Positions 1 through 5,329 of a stretch of 5,415 bases of DNA are shown here, piece by piece (the first letter of the stretch is position 1; each line of letters opens with the position of its first letter). The stretch is from Candidatus Woesearchaeota archaeon. GTDB taxonomy: Archaea > Nanobdellota > Nanobdellia > Woesearchaeales > GW2011-AR4. The DNA is taken from the NCBI GenBank assembly GCA_016185915.1, contig JACPMP010000010.1, positions 1 through 5,415 on the forward strand, in the 5' to 3' direction. Under the pieces are notes generated by a model. The model did no database searches. It worked only from the letters and a program-made list of their open reading frames with translations, and was not told the DNA's origin. The translations under genes were made by a program, and so were the position numbers.

Positions 1-156
1 GAATCAGAATCGGGCTTGGTATTTGAGGAAAATGAAAATAACACTCAACCAATGAGCAAAGCAGCTATAAAAAATTGCCCAGAATGTGGAACAAAAGTAG
101 AGATTAAAGAAGGCTGCTTAACATGCCCAAGCTGCGGCTGGGGACTTTGCATGTAA
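1..156 (+). CDS. nrdJ: C-terminal end of a class II (adenosylcobalamin-dependent) ribonucleotide reductase, 5' partial
   Basis: Only the last 51 codons are in the window. Reading frame 1 is open from the first base and ends at TAA 154-156. Visible residues 1-25 are a polar, Glu/Asn/Ser-rich linker. Residues 26-50 form a cysteine cluster: CPEC at 26-29, then EGC at 37-39, C42, C45 and C50. This arrangement is characteristic of the mobile tail of class II reductases. The last pair, C45 and C50, has the CX4C spacing of the shuttle cysteines that re-reduce the active-site disulfide (C731/C736 in the Lactobacillus leichmannii enzyme), and the other cysteines probably bind zinc. The catalytic body lies outside the window, so this could be a full-length enzyme or a short split subunit like Pseudomonas NrdJb. 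A different zinc-ribbon protein is less likely. The adenosyltransferase gene downstream supports the B12 link. A second, tailless nrdJ lies at 1977. Confidence 0.75.
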   Translation, partial: ESESGLVFEENENNTQPMSKAAIKNCPECGTKVEIKEGCLTCPSCGWGLCM

Positions 157-180
157 TTATTTTATGTTTCTTCCGTTTTT
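157..180 (+). terminator. T-rich transcription terminator candidate
   Basis: Just after the TAA of the upstream gene the plus strand becomes T-rich, with runs TTATTTTATG and TTTCTT and then five Ts at 176-180. Archaeal RNA polymerase can terminate at oligo-T tracts without a hairpin, and I see no convincing stem here. The position fits the end of the reductase transcript. This is inferred from composition only. Confidence 0.4.
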
Positions 181-315
181 ACTTTAAATTTGAATCCTAA
201 AAAAGAGATGCAATTTTGTTGGCAGTCATATCCATCAAAAAATTAATTCAATTAATAAAAAATCCAATAATAAATTAAATTTCAATAATCGAAATAATAC
301 CAAAATAAAATAAAT

Positions 316-384
316 TTGCGAGGCGAACTTCAATGGCAGAAGAAGTAAGCCGAGCACAAGATTTTGCGACGAAGTCGCGGATTG
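316..384. other. GC-richer block with hairpin, possible structured RNA or dispersed repeat
   Basis: Within a very AT-rich spacer, this stretch is markedly richer in G and C. It contains a perfect hairpin GCGAC-GAA-GTCGC at 366-378, extendable by two T-G wobble pairs, and a weaker stem ACTTC (327-331) with GAAGT (342-346). It ends about 37 bases before the adenosyltransferase start. It may be a small RNA, a 5' leader structure or a copy of a genomic repeat. It has no B12-box or other riboswitch signature that I recognise. A 44-codon open frame crosses it but does not look like a real gene. Confidence 0.3.
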
Positions 385-420
385 AAAAATTAAAGTTGCA
401 TACCAAATCAAATTTTAAAA

Positions 421-1032
421 ATGACTTTAACAAAAATAAAGTCTCCAATAAAAGTAAAAGGGGATGATAGTAAAGAGAATCTTGGCTTAGTTCATGTCAT
501 AACCGGAGATGGCAAAGGAAAAACAACATCTTCATTAGGATTAGCTCTAAGAGCGATTGGGAATAATCTTAGAGTTCATATGATACAGTTTCTGAAAAGC
601 GGTTACACTGGTGAATTGTACAGCGCTGAAAAATTGGGATTTGTTATTGACCAGTTTGGGGTTGATGCACTGAGAGAAAAGCAAAAGCATCTGAAAGAAT
701 TCACAGACAAAACAAGCAGGTTTGTTTTCCAGCCGGACATAAAAGAAAAAGATGCTGCAATGCAGGGCTGGGAGCATGCGAAGAAAATCATTAAAAGCGG
801 CGATTATGATGTTGTAATTTTAGATGAGATAAATTGTGTCTTGGAAAAGGGCTTAATCCCATTGCCTGAAGTTTTGGATTTAATAAAAAATCATGGAAAA
901 GTTGAATTGGTTTTGACAGGAAGGGATGCGCCAAAGGAATTAATTGAAACTGCTGATTATGTAAGTGTTGTAAACAGAGTCAAGCATCCATGGCAGAAAG
1001 GGATTGTTGCGAGAAAAGGAATTGAATATTGA
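421..1032 (+). CDS. cobA: Cob(I)alamin adenosyltransferase, CobA/BtuR family
   Basis: This 203-residue cytoplasmic enzyme should transfer the adenosyl group of ATP to cob(I)alamin, making adenosylcobalamin. A glycine-rich ATP-binding loop GDGKGKTT lies at 29-36, after the usual strand LVHVITG. A Walker-B-like strand VVILDEIN is at 131-138, LTGRDAP at 165-171, and the family's C-terminal signature HPWQKGIVARKGIEY at 189-203. Length and motif order match the CobA/CobO/BtuR class rather than the PduO or EutT classes. The ATG at 421 leaves a basic, 20-residue N-terminal extension, which many family members have; the next in-frame Met (54) lies past the P-loop, so this start is required. No Shine-Dalgarno site is visible. 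It lies between a class II reductase tail and a second class II reductase gene, both predicted users of its product. Whether this cell makes or only salvages cobalamin cannot be seen here. Confidence 0.93.
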   Translation: MTLTKIKSPIKVKGDDSKENLGLVHVITGDGKGKTTSSLGLALRAIGNNLRVHMIQFLKSGYTGELYSAEKLGFVIDQFGVDALREKQKHLKEFTDKTSRFVFQPDIKEKDAAMQGWEHAKKIIKSGDYDVVILDEINCVLEKGLIPLPEVLDLIKNHGKVELVLTGRDAPKELIETADYVSVVNRVKHPWQKGIVARKGIEY

Positions 1033-1073
1033 AATGTAATTTTGCCATTAACGAAAATTAAAAAATAAAAACG

Positions 1074-1094
1074 ATAACTTTATTAAGTTATTTT
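1074..1094 (+). other. Inverted repeat followed by a short T run
   Basis: ATAACTT (1074-1080) and AAGTTAT (1085-1091) form a perfect 7-base stem with a 4-base TATT loop, followed by T1092-T1094. It lies 42 bases after the adenosyltransferase stop and 15 before the next ATG. It may act as a weak terminator. Alternatively the embedded TTTATTA (1079-1085), centred 27 bases before the ATG at 1109, may be the TATA box of the membrane protein gene, with the repeat as an operator. The sequence does not decide between them. Confidence 0.35.
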
Positions 1095-1108
1095 AAAATT
1101 ATTGGAAT

Positions 1109-1531
1109 ATGCGAAAAATGGATTATATAATTCAAGGGTTTTGGAAAACTGCAACAAAGTGGTATTTTTTCCCTTTATTATACCTTTCACTTGCTGTGAT
1201 ACTTGCAATCGGTAATGGTGGAATCAGTGAATTATGGAACCCTATTGGTTTGGTTGGGACTACCTTGTATATGATTGCATTTTTGATTCCTGGAGGAATA
1301 GCAATCATTTTAAGAATCCTTGGTTTTTCAACAACAGAACTAGTTCCATTCGACAGGTTGCCTAATGCTGCTTCAATCTATCTTTTGTTGTATGCCCTAC
1401 CTATTGTTTCTTACATTGTTATTATTTACTACGCAATCAAGAAAAACATACAGCTAAAATGGTTGATAATCTTTCTACTTTTGTTCCTGATAGTTCCATT
1501 TATGGGTTGCGTAGCATCAAGATTAATGTGA
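1109..1531 (+). CDS. Hypothetical membrane protein with four predicted transmembrane helices
   Basis: I do not recognise this 140-residue protein. Four hydrophobic stretches long enough to span a membrane are seen at about residues 19-36, 46-70, 88-110 and 117-136. Short charged turns separate them, such as FDRLP at 81-85 and KKNIQLK at 111-117. Gly and Pro occur within helix 2 (PGG at 61-63). There is no cleavable signal peptide, catalytic motif or ligand-binding motif that I can name. The start could be ATG 1109 or, equally well, ATG 1118 (Met4). A TATA-like TTTATTA 27 bases before 1109 would suit a leaderless transcript from the first. It is the only gene in its transcription unit and converges on the pterin dehydratase gene, so the neighbours give no hint of function. 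Hydrophobic composition along the whole length supports a real gene. Confidence 0.7.
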   Translation: MRKMDYIIQGFWKTATKWYFFPLLYLSLAVILAIGNGGISELWNPIGLVGTTLYMIAFLIPGGIAIILRILGFSTTELVPFDRLPNAASIYLLLYALPIVSYIVIIYYAIKKNIQLKWLIIFLLLFLIVPFMGCVASRLM

Positions 1532-1611
1532 TTTTAGTCGAATAGCCACGATTTATTTATGCTTAAGCTCCCTTATACCTCTTTGCACCTTCGCATAATT
1601 CTATTAATTAT
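1532..1611. other. 80-base spacer between convergent genes
   Basis: This is the gap between the stop codons of the membrane protein (plus strand) and the pterin dehydratase (minus strand). I see no strong hairpin, no long T run in either direction and no gene. Transcription of both genes must end here or run into the opposite gene. Confidence 0.5.
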
Positions 1612-1890
1612 TCAAACCAACTGCTCAATAATCCTTGCCAGTTTAAAATCATCATAAGTCAAGCCATTTGCTTCATGCGTAGTTAGGTTTATTGTAACTC
1701 TGTTGTTTCTGATAATAATGTCGGGGAAATGCTTAATTCTTTCTGATTCTTCTCCTGCTTTATGCACAAATTCCATTGCTTCCTTAAAATCGTTAAAATG
1801 AAATTCTTTTGTAATCTCGTGCCCAATCATTTCCCAGCCCTCAAGCTCAGAAAGTCTGTCATGGATATCTTTTATTGACAAATGCTCCAT
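1612..1890 (-). CDS. Pterin-4a-carbinolamine dehydratase (PCD/DCoH family)
   Basis: At 92 residues this is the family's usual single-domain size. The fold is recognisable: N-terminal LSELEGWE (13-20), then a strand with FHF followed by DFKEAMEFVHKAGEESER (34-51), KHFPDI (53-58), a strand RVTINLTTHEANGLTYDD (64-81) and a final helix. The family dehydrates 4a-hydroxytetrahydropterin, recycling the cofactor of aromatic amino acid hydroxylases; many prokaryotic members have unknown or pterin-related roles. His54, His72 and Asp80/81 match conserved positions. The normal His-His (or His-Asn) pair before Pro is His54-Phe55 here, and the aromatic six residues after that Pro is Asn62. The enzyme may therefore be altered in activity. 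The ATG at 1890 is supported by a TATA box 26 bases upstream on the minus strand, implying a leaderless transcript. It is divergent from nrdJ; no pterin gene is nearby. Confidence 0.88.
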   Translation of the reverse strand: MEHLSIKDIHDRLSELEGWEMIGHEITKEFHFNDFKEAMEFVHKAGEESERIKHFPDIIIRNNRVTINLTTHEANGLTYDDFKLARIIEQLV

Positions 1891-1910
1891 ATTGGATTCT
1901 TTGATTTGAT

Positions 1911-1920
1911 TTTATATAAA
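1911..1920 (-). promoter_or_regulatory. TATA box of the pterin dehydratase gene
   Basis: TTTATATAAA, itself a palindrome, is centred about 26 bases before the A of the start codon at 1890 on the minus strand. Archaeal transcription begins about 25 bases after the box, so the mRNA would start at or next to the ATG and be leaderless. No Shine-Dalgarno sequence is present, which agrees. Being symmetric, the box could in principle also be read rightwards. Confidence 0.6.
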
Positions 1921-1946
1921 GTTTTTTGTTTTGGATTTGAGCAATA

Positions 1947-1954
1947 TTTATAAA
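1947..1954 (+). promoter_or_regulatory. TATA box of the nrdJ gene at 1977
   Basis: TTTATAAA is centred 26-27 bases before the ATG at 1977, so transcription should begin at the start codon itself. The intervening bases contain no Shine-Dalgarno sequence, supporting leaderless translation. The box lies only about 35 bases from the oppositely directed TATA box of the pterin dehydratase gene, so the two promoters share an 86-base intergenic region. Confidence 0.65.
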
Positions 1955-1976
1955 CAATAATCTCTACATCAATAAA

Positions 1977-3752
1977 ATGCCAAAATCAAAAAGGGATTTA
2001 TCAAAAAACGCATTGCTGATACTTGAGCAGAGATATTTAATAAAAAATAAAAAAGGCAGAGTAATCGAAAAGCCAGAAGATTTATTTAGAAGAGCTGCTA
2101 AGAATATTGCATTAGCGGATGCAAAATACAAATCTTCAATGAAGAATGTTAAGAAAACAGAAGAAGAATTTTACAATTTAATGGCTTCGCTTGATTTTCT
2201 GCCAAATTCTCCAACTCTGCTTAATGCAGGAAGAAAACTGCAGCAATTAGCTGCCTGTTTTGTGCTTCCAATTGAAGACGATATAAGCTCCATTTTCAAA
2301 ACACTGCATGATACAGCATTAATACACAAAACTGGAGCAGGAACTGGATTTAACTTCTCAAAGCTAAGGCCAAAGGGGGACATCATAGAAAGCGCTGGAT
2401 TTACCTCTGGCCCAGTTTCGTTTATGAAGATATTTGATGCTGCGACAGAGCAAATCAAATTAGGGGGGACTTTAAGAGGAGCTAATATGGGCATCTTAAA
2501 TTTTGACCATCCTGATATTGAGGATTTCATAACAGTAAAAAGCAAGGAAAATATTTTGACTAACTTCAACGTGTCAGTTGCAATAACTAACAAATTTATA
2601 GAAGCTGTAAAGAAAAATAAGCCTTATAATTTGATAAATCCAAGAACAAAAAAATTTGTTAAGAAAGAAAGCGCTAGGAGAATTTTCAGGATTATCTGCG
2701 AGCAGGCATGGCTAAATGGTGATCCTGGAGTGATATTCACAGACAGGATTAATGAATTCAACCCAACACCAAAGCTTGGCGCAATTGAATCAACTGACAG
2801 CTGCGGCGAGCAGCCGTTATTGCCTTATGAATCTTGTAACCTTGGAAGCATTAATCTGTCAAACATTGCCGAGAATAAAAAAATCAATTTTGAAAAACTA
2901 AAAAAAATAACGCATACAGCAGTTCACTTTCTCGATAATGTAATAGATATGTGCGATTATCCTTTAAAAGAGAATAGAAAAATCGTTTATAAAAATAGGA
3001 AAATTGGTTTAGGAGTAATGGGTTTTGCAGATATGCTAGTTAAGTTAAGCATTGCTTATGATTCAGAGGAAGGAGTTAAGACAGCAGGAGAGGTTATGAA
3101 TTTTATTTCAAAAGAGGCAAGTGTTGCGTCTCTTCAATTAGCTCAAAAAAGAGGAGCATTTTCAGAATGGAAAAATAGCGTTTGGAACAGAAAAAGCAGA
3201 TATTTCAAGGGCTGCCATATGCTTTTAAGGAATGCAACAAGAACGACAATCGCACCAACAGGAACAATTAGCATTATTGCAGATGTTTCAAGCGGAATTG
3301 AGCCATTGTTTGCTTTAAGCTATGCAAGAAGAACTGCAGAAGGCAAAACATTAGTTTATTTCAATGAAGAATTAAAAAAAACATTAAATCAATATAAATT
3401 GTATAATGACGAAATTGTTGAAAAAATAAACAAAGAAGGTTCAATCCAAAACATAACAGAAATTCCAGAAGAATTAAAAAAAACCTTTGTTGTCGGCTCG
3501 GACATTGCTCCAGAATGGCATGTAAGAATGCAGGCTGCATTTCAAAAATATGTCGATAATGGAATTTCAAAAACTGTAACTTTGCCAAAGGATGCATCTG
3601 TTGAAGATGTTGAAAAAATCTTTATGATGGCTTATGAGCTCGGATGCAAAGGCATTTCTGTTTACAGATATGGAAGCAGGGAAGGGCAGGTTATTTATTT
3701 AAGCTCTAAGAGGGATGAGCAGATTACTTTGAGCGGGTTTTTGAGAAAATAA
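1977..3752 (+). CDS. nrdJ: Class II ribonucleotide reductase paralog lacking the C-terminal redox tail
   Basis: This 591-residue protein has the class II ribonucleotide reductase fold, which makes deoxyribonucleotides using a thiyl radical generated from adenosylcobalamin. Residues 8-42 match the NrdJ N-terminal helical region; there is no ATP-cone. Landmarks are ACFVLPIED (93-101, redox Cys94), TGAGTGFNFSKLRPKGD (119-135), GGTLRGANMGIL (163-174), the active-site segment around CGE (276-278) with redox Cys287, GLGVMGFADML (344-354), and the phosphate loop APTGTIS (426-432) leading to SSGIEPLFAL. The Cys276 to Cys287 spacing equals Cys322 to Cys333 of the Thermotoga maritima enzyme. Oddities: Asp274 where Asn is expected two residues before the radical Cys; Leu166 for Arg in GGTRRGAN; one residue missing near 140-143; and the protein ends 19 residues after GSREGQV (566-572), without linker, zinc ribbon or CX4C pair. 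It may be a split, specialised or decaying paralog. ATG 1977 is fixed by the TATA box. Confidence 0.9.
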   Translation: MPKSKRDLSKNALLILEQRYLIKNKKGRVIEKPEDLFRRAAKNIALADAKYKSSMKNVKKTEEEFYNLMASLDFLPNSPTLLNAGRKLQQLAACFVLPIEDDISSIFKTLHDTALIHKTGAGTGFNFSKLRPKGDIIESAGFTSGPVSFMKIFDAATEQIKLGGTLRGANMGILNFDHPDIEDFITVKSKENILTNFNVSVAITNKFIEAVKKNKPYNLINPRTKKFVKKESARRIFRIICEQAWLNGDPGVIFTDRINEFNPTPKLGAIESTDSCGEQPLLPYESCNLGSINLSNIAENKKINFEKLKKITHTAVHFLDNVIDMCDYPLKENRKIVYKNRKIGLGVMGFADMLVKLSIAYDSEEGVKTAGEVMNFISKEASVASLQLAQKRGAFSEWKNSVWNRKSRYFKGCHMLLRNATRTTIAPTGTISIIADVSSGIEPLFALSYARRTAEGKTLVYFNEELKKTLNQYKLYNDEIVEKINKEGSIQNITEIPEELKKTFVVGSDIAPEWHVRMQAAFQKYVDNGISKTVTLPKDASVEDVEKIFMMAYELGCKGISVYRYGSREGQVIYLSSKRDEQITLSGFLRK

Positions 3753-3753
3753 G

Positions 3754-4272
3754 ATGGTTGTCATAAAAACAAAAAGATTTATTTTGAGACCTTATAGAAA
3801 AGGGGATGGGGAATCTATAATTGAAAATCTTAATAATAAAGATGTAAGCAGGTACATGTCTAATATTTCTTATCCTTACACGTTAAAAGATGCAAAAAAA
3901 TGGATTAAATCTTGTATAAACACAGGAAAGAAAAAACATCCAAATAGAATTGATTTTGCAATCGAAATTAATGGAGAATTAGTTGGAGGTATAGATTTAC
4001 ATAGCATAGAAAAGCATAAAGCTGGAATCGGTTATTATTTAGGAAAGAGCTATTGGAAAAAAGGTGTTATGACTCAAGTTGTAAATGTTGTTACAAATTA
4101 TGGACTTCAAAAATTAAAATTGAAAAGGATTTATGCTTATGTATTCTCAAAAAATACAGCTTCTGTCCGTGTTTTGCAGAAAAATGGATTTAAGTATGAA
4201 GGCTTATTAAGAAAGCATTTCCTAAAAGATAGAAAATTTAGTGACGCATTATTTTATGCAAAAATAAAATAA
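3754..4272 (+). CDS. GNAT-family N-acetyltransferase, RimJ/RimL-like
   Basis: This 172-residue cytoplasmic protein has the order typical of the RimJ/RimL-like GNAT branch, which moves an acetyl group from acetyl-CoA to an amine, often a protein N-terminus, an amino acid or a polyamine. The opening strand is RFILRPYRKGDGES (8-21). FAIEINGELVGGIDLH (68-83) is the central hairpin, and YYLGKSYWKKGVMTQVV (94-110) is the acetyl-CoA-binding loop and helix. KRIYAYVFSKNTASVRVLQKNGF (124-146) and EGLLRKHF follow as the usual C-terminal signature. The length is normal for the family. The ATG starts one base after the nrdJ stop (TAAgATG) with no promoter between, so the two are almost certainly cotranscribed. 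This does not show that the reductase is its substrate, which cannot be predicted. No missing key segment was noticed. Confidence 0.9.
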   Translation: MVVIKTKRFILRPYRKGDGESIIENLNNKDVSRYMSNISYPYTLKDAKKWIKSCINTGKKKHPNRIDFAIEINGELVGGIDLHSIEKHKAGIGYYLGKSYWKKGVMTQVVNVVTNYGLQKLKLKRIYAYVFSKNTASVRVLQKNGFKYEGLLRKHFLKDRKFSDALFYAKIK

Positions 4273-4280
4273 CCAAAACC

Positions 4281-4288
4281 TTTAAATA
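4281..4288 (+). promoter_or_regulatory. TATA box of the MNT-HEPN operon
   Basis: TTTAAATA, preceded by AAAACC as a possible BRE, is a good archaeal box A. It is centred about 26 bases before 4311, predicting a start near there and a leader of about 12 bases before the ATG at 4323. A second TATA-like word, TTTATAATA (4299-4307), overlaps the adjacent palindrome and could instead give a leaderless start. Confidence 0.5.
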
Positions 4289-4299
4289 CTAAATAACCT

Positions 4300-4317
4300 T
4301 TATAATAGTTATTATAA
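4300..4317. promoter_or_regulatory. 18-base perfect palindrome, candidate operator
   Basis: TTATAATA (4300-4307) and TATTATAA (4310-4317) are perfect inverted repeats around GT. The element lies over the predicted transcription start and 5 bases before the start codon of the nucleotidyltransferase gene. Toxin-antitoxin operons often repress themselves through such sites. AT-rich DNA gives short palindromes by chance, but an 8+8 match at this position is notable. Confidence 0.45.
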
Positions 4318-4322
4318 CCTAA

Positions 4323-4925
4323 ATGGTGATTATTTTGATATTTAAAGAATTTTTAAAAACTAACAAAAATGCAAGAAAAATATTTGGCAAAAAGGAATTA
4401 GAGATAATCTCCAAACAAATAGATGGATTAACATTAAAACAATCAGAGAGGAACAGGTTAAGCAGGGATATCAAGCCAAAATTAGCTTTTATTAGAGAAA
4501 TATCTAAATTTGAGGATGAGTTTGGATTGAAAAAAGACCAAGATGCAAGGAAAATTATCTACAAAGCTGTTAATGTAATCTTGCAGGATAAATTGAAAGA
4601 TAAGATTGAAGCAATACTTCTTTTTGGTTCAAGAGTAACGGGCATTGTCACACCAAGGTCTGATATAGACGTATGTGTTGTGTTTGACAATATAGAAAAA
4701 GAGGATGCTGACAGATTCAGAATAAGAATTTTAGGCAATTTTTCCACTAAAGTAGATGTACAAGTGTTTAATGTTCTTCCGCAGAAAATTAAGCGCTCAA
4801 TTGCCAGCTCACATAAAATATTATATAAAAAAGAAGATTTTGATAATAATCTGTTTAGTATAAAATACTTAAAAGATGAGGATTTTTTCATTAGAACAAG
4901 GAAAATTTTAGGTGAAGCCACTTGA
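4323..4925 (+). CDS. MNT-type nucleotidyltransferase, antitoxin candidate of a HepT/MntA-like (type VII) system
   Basis: The 200-residue protein has two parts. Residues 96-170 are a minimal nucleotidyltransferase: ILLFGSR (98-104), the full GSX10DXD motif with Gly102, Ser103, Asp114 and Asp116, and a third strand VDVQVF (144-149) whose Asp145 should be the remaining metal ligand. All three catalytic acids are therefore present. In type VII toxin-antitoxin systems such an enzyme neutralises the HEPN toxin by adding AMP to a tyrosine. Residues 10-95 are an N-terminal extension absent from the minimal antitoxins, with a basic segment LTLKQSERNRLSRDIKPKLAFI (36-57) seen in archaeal nucleotidyltransferases; it may bind DNA, which is an inference. 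The start is uncertain: ATG 4323, GTG 4326, or TTG 4335 preceded by GGTGAT at 4325-4330. The gene overlaps the HEPN gene by four bases (TTGA). Confidence 0.85.
   Translation: MVIILIFKEFLKTNKNARKIFGKKELEIISKQIDGLTLKQSERNRLSRDIKPKLAFIREISKFEDEFGLKKDQDARKIIYKAVNVILQDKLKDKIEAILLFGSRVTGIVTPRSDIDVCVVFDNIEKEDADRFRIRILGNFSTKVDVQVFNVLPQKIKRSIASSHKILYKKEDFDNNLFSIKYLKDEDFFIRTRKILGEAT
4910..4915 (+). promoter_or_regulatory. Shine-Dalgarno site that fixes the TTG start of the HEPN gene
   Basis: AGGTGA at 4910-4915 matches the complement of the archaeal 16S rRNA 3' end and leaves six bases before the TTG at 4922. It is the clearest ribosome binding site in the window. It supports initiation at TTG rather than at ATG 4976, the first in-frame ATG, and it lies inside the end of the nucleotidyltransferase gene. 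Confidence 0.7.
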
Positions 4926-5329
4926 GCAAGATAAATGAAAAAATAAATCAAATTCAAAAGTATTTGGACGAATTAATGGAGACTGTGCCGAATACACTTG
5001 AAGGATACGAATCAAATAAAATTGTCAGAGCAGCATGTGAAAGATACTTTGAGAAGGTGATTGAGGCGGTTACTGATATGGCATTTATTGTAATTACCCA
5101 AAAAAAATTTAGAATTCCTGAAGATGATATAGATTCATTCAAAATATTGGAAGAAAATGGAGTAATAGATAATGAGATTTATAACCATTTAAAAGATGCA
5201 AAGGGAATGCGAAACTTCATAGCACACCAATATGGGCAGATAAATGATAAGCTAGTATATGAAGCGATTACGGAAGAATTGGAGAAGGATGTTAGAGAAT
5301 TTATTTCGATCGTTGAAAAGATAAAATGA
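4922..5329 (+). CDS. hepT: HEPN-domain ribonuclease toxin candidate, HepT/DUF86 family
   Basis: The 135-residue all-helical protein matches the HepT (DUF86) family across its whole length. An N-terminal helix INEKINQIQKYLDELM (4-19) is followed by RAACERYFEKVIEAVTDMAFIVI (36-58), the linker FRIPEDDIDSFKILEENGVID (63-83) and the motif segment GMRNFIAHQYG (95-105). The RX4HXY motif is intact: Arg97 and His102 as RNase residues and Tyr104 as the tyrosine that MntA AMPylates in the studied Shewanella pair. HEPN toxins cut RNA, notably tRNA, to halt growth. The TTG start is supported by a Shine-Dalgarno site and by family length. It overlaps the nucleotidyltransferase gene by four bases and the next gene by four bases (ATGA), implying coupled translation. 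Toxin activity is inferred from the family and the pairing; nothing indicates decay. Confidence 0.9.
   Translation: MSKINEKINQIQKYLDELMETVPNTLEGYESNKIVRAACERYFEKVIEAVTDMAFIVITQKKFRIPEDDIDSFKILEENGVIDNEIYNHLKDAKGMRNFIAHQYGQINDKLVYEAITEELEKDVREFISIVEKIK

Larger units (their letters stand above)
157..420. other. 264-base AT-rich intergenic spacer
   Basis: No convincing gene fits here. The spacer holds a T-rich terminator candidate (157-180), a long A/T stretch (about 225-315) with several TATA-like words such as TTTAAATT at 184-191, and a GC-richer block (316-384) described separately. No strong Shine-Dalgarno sequence precedes the ATG at 421. The TATA-like word about 26 bases before it (ATTAAA near 389-394) is weak, so the adenosyltransferase promoter is not clearly placed. 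Confidence 0.5.

Noticed and set aside
316..420. Cobalamin riboswitch before the adenosyltransferase
   Set aside because: No B12-box sequence or suitable multi-stem core can be seen, and such riboswitches are rare in archaea.
333..467. 44-codon open frame crossing the GC-richer block and the start of the adenosyltransferase
   Set aside because: It overlaps a secure gene in another frame, its second half is low-complexity Lys/Asn from AT-rich DNA, and it has no ribosome site or recognisable domain.
547..791. Two overlapping minus-strand frames inside the adenosyltransferase gene
   Set aside because: Both are antisense shadows of a well-conserved gene with no start signals.
1532..1611. Possible tRNA or small RNA between convergent genes
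   Set aside because: No cloverleaf, T-loop sequence or stable stem could be made from the 80 bases.
2171..2593. Long minus-strand open frame of 140 codons inside nrdJ
   Set aside because: It lies wholly opposite conserved reductase motifs, has no promoter or domain, and is the shadow of the real frame.
4935..4937. ATG just after the TTG as an alternative start of the HEPN gene
   Set aside because: It is not in the HEPN reading frame.
4559..4957. Minus-strand open frame of 132 codons opposite the MNT and HEPN genes
   Set aside because: It is antisense to the catalytic GSX10DXD segment and spans two overlapping real genes; it has no recognisable protein features.
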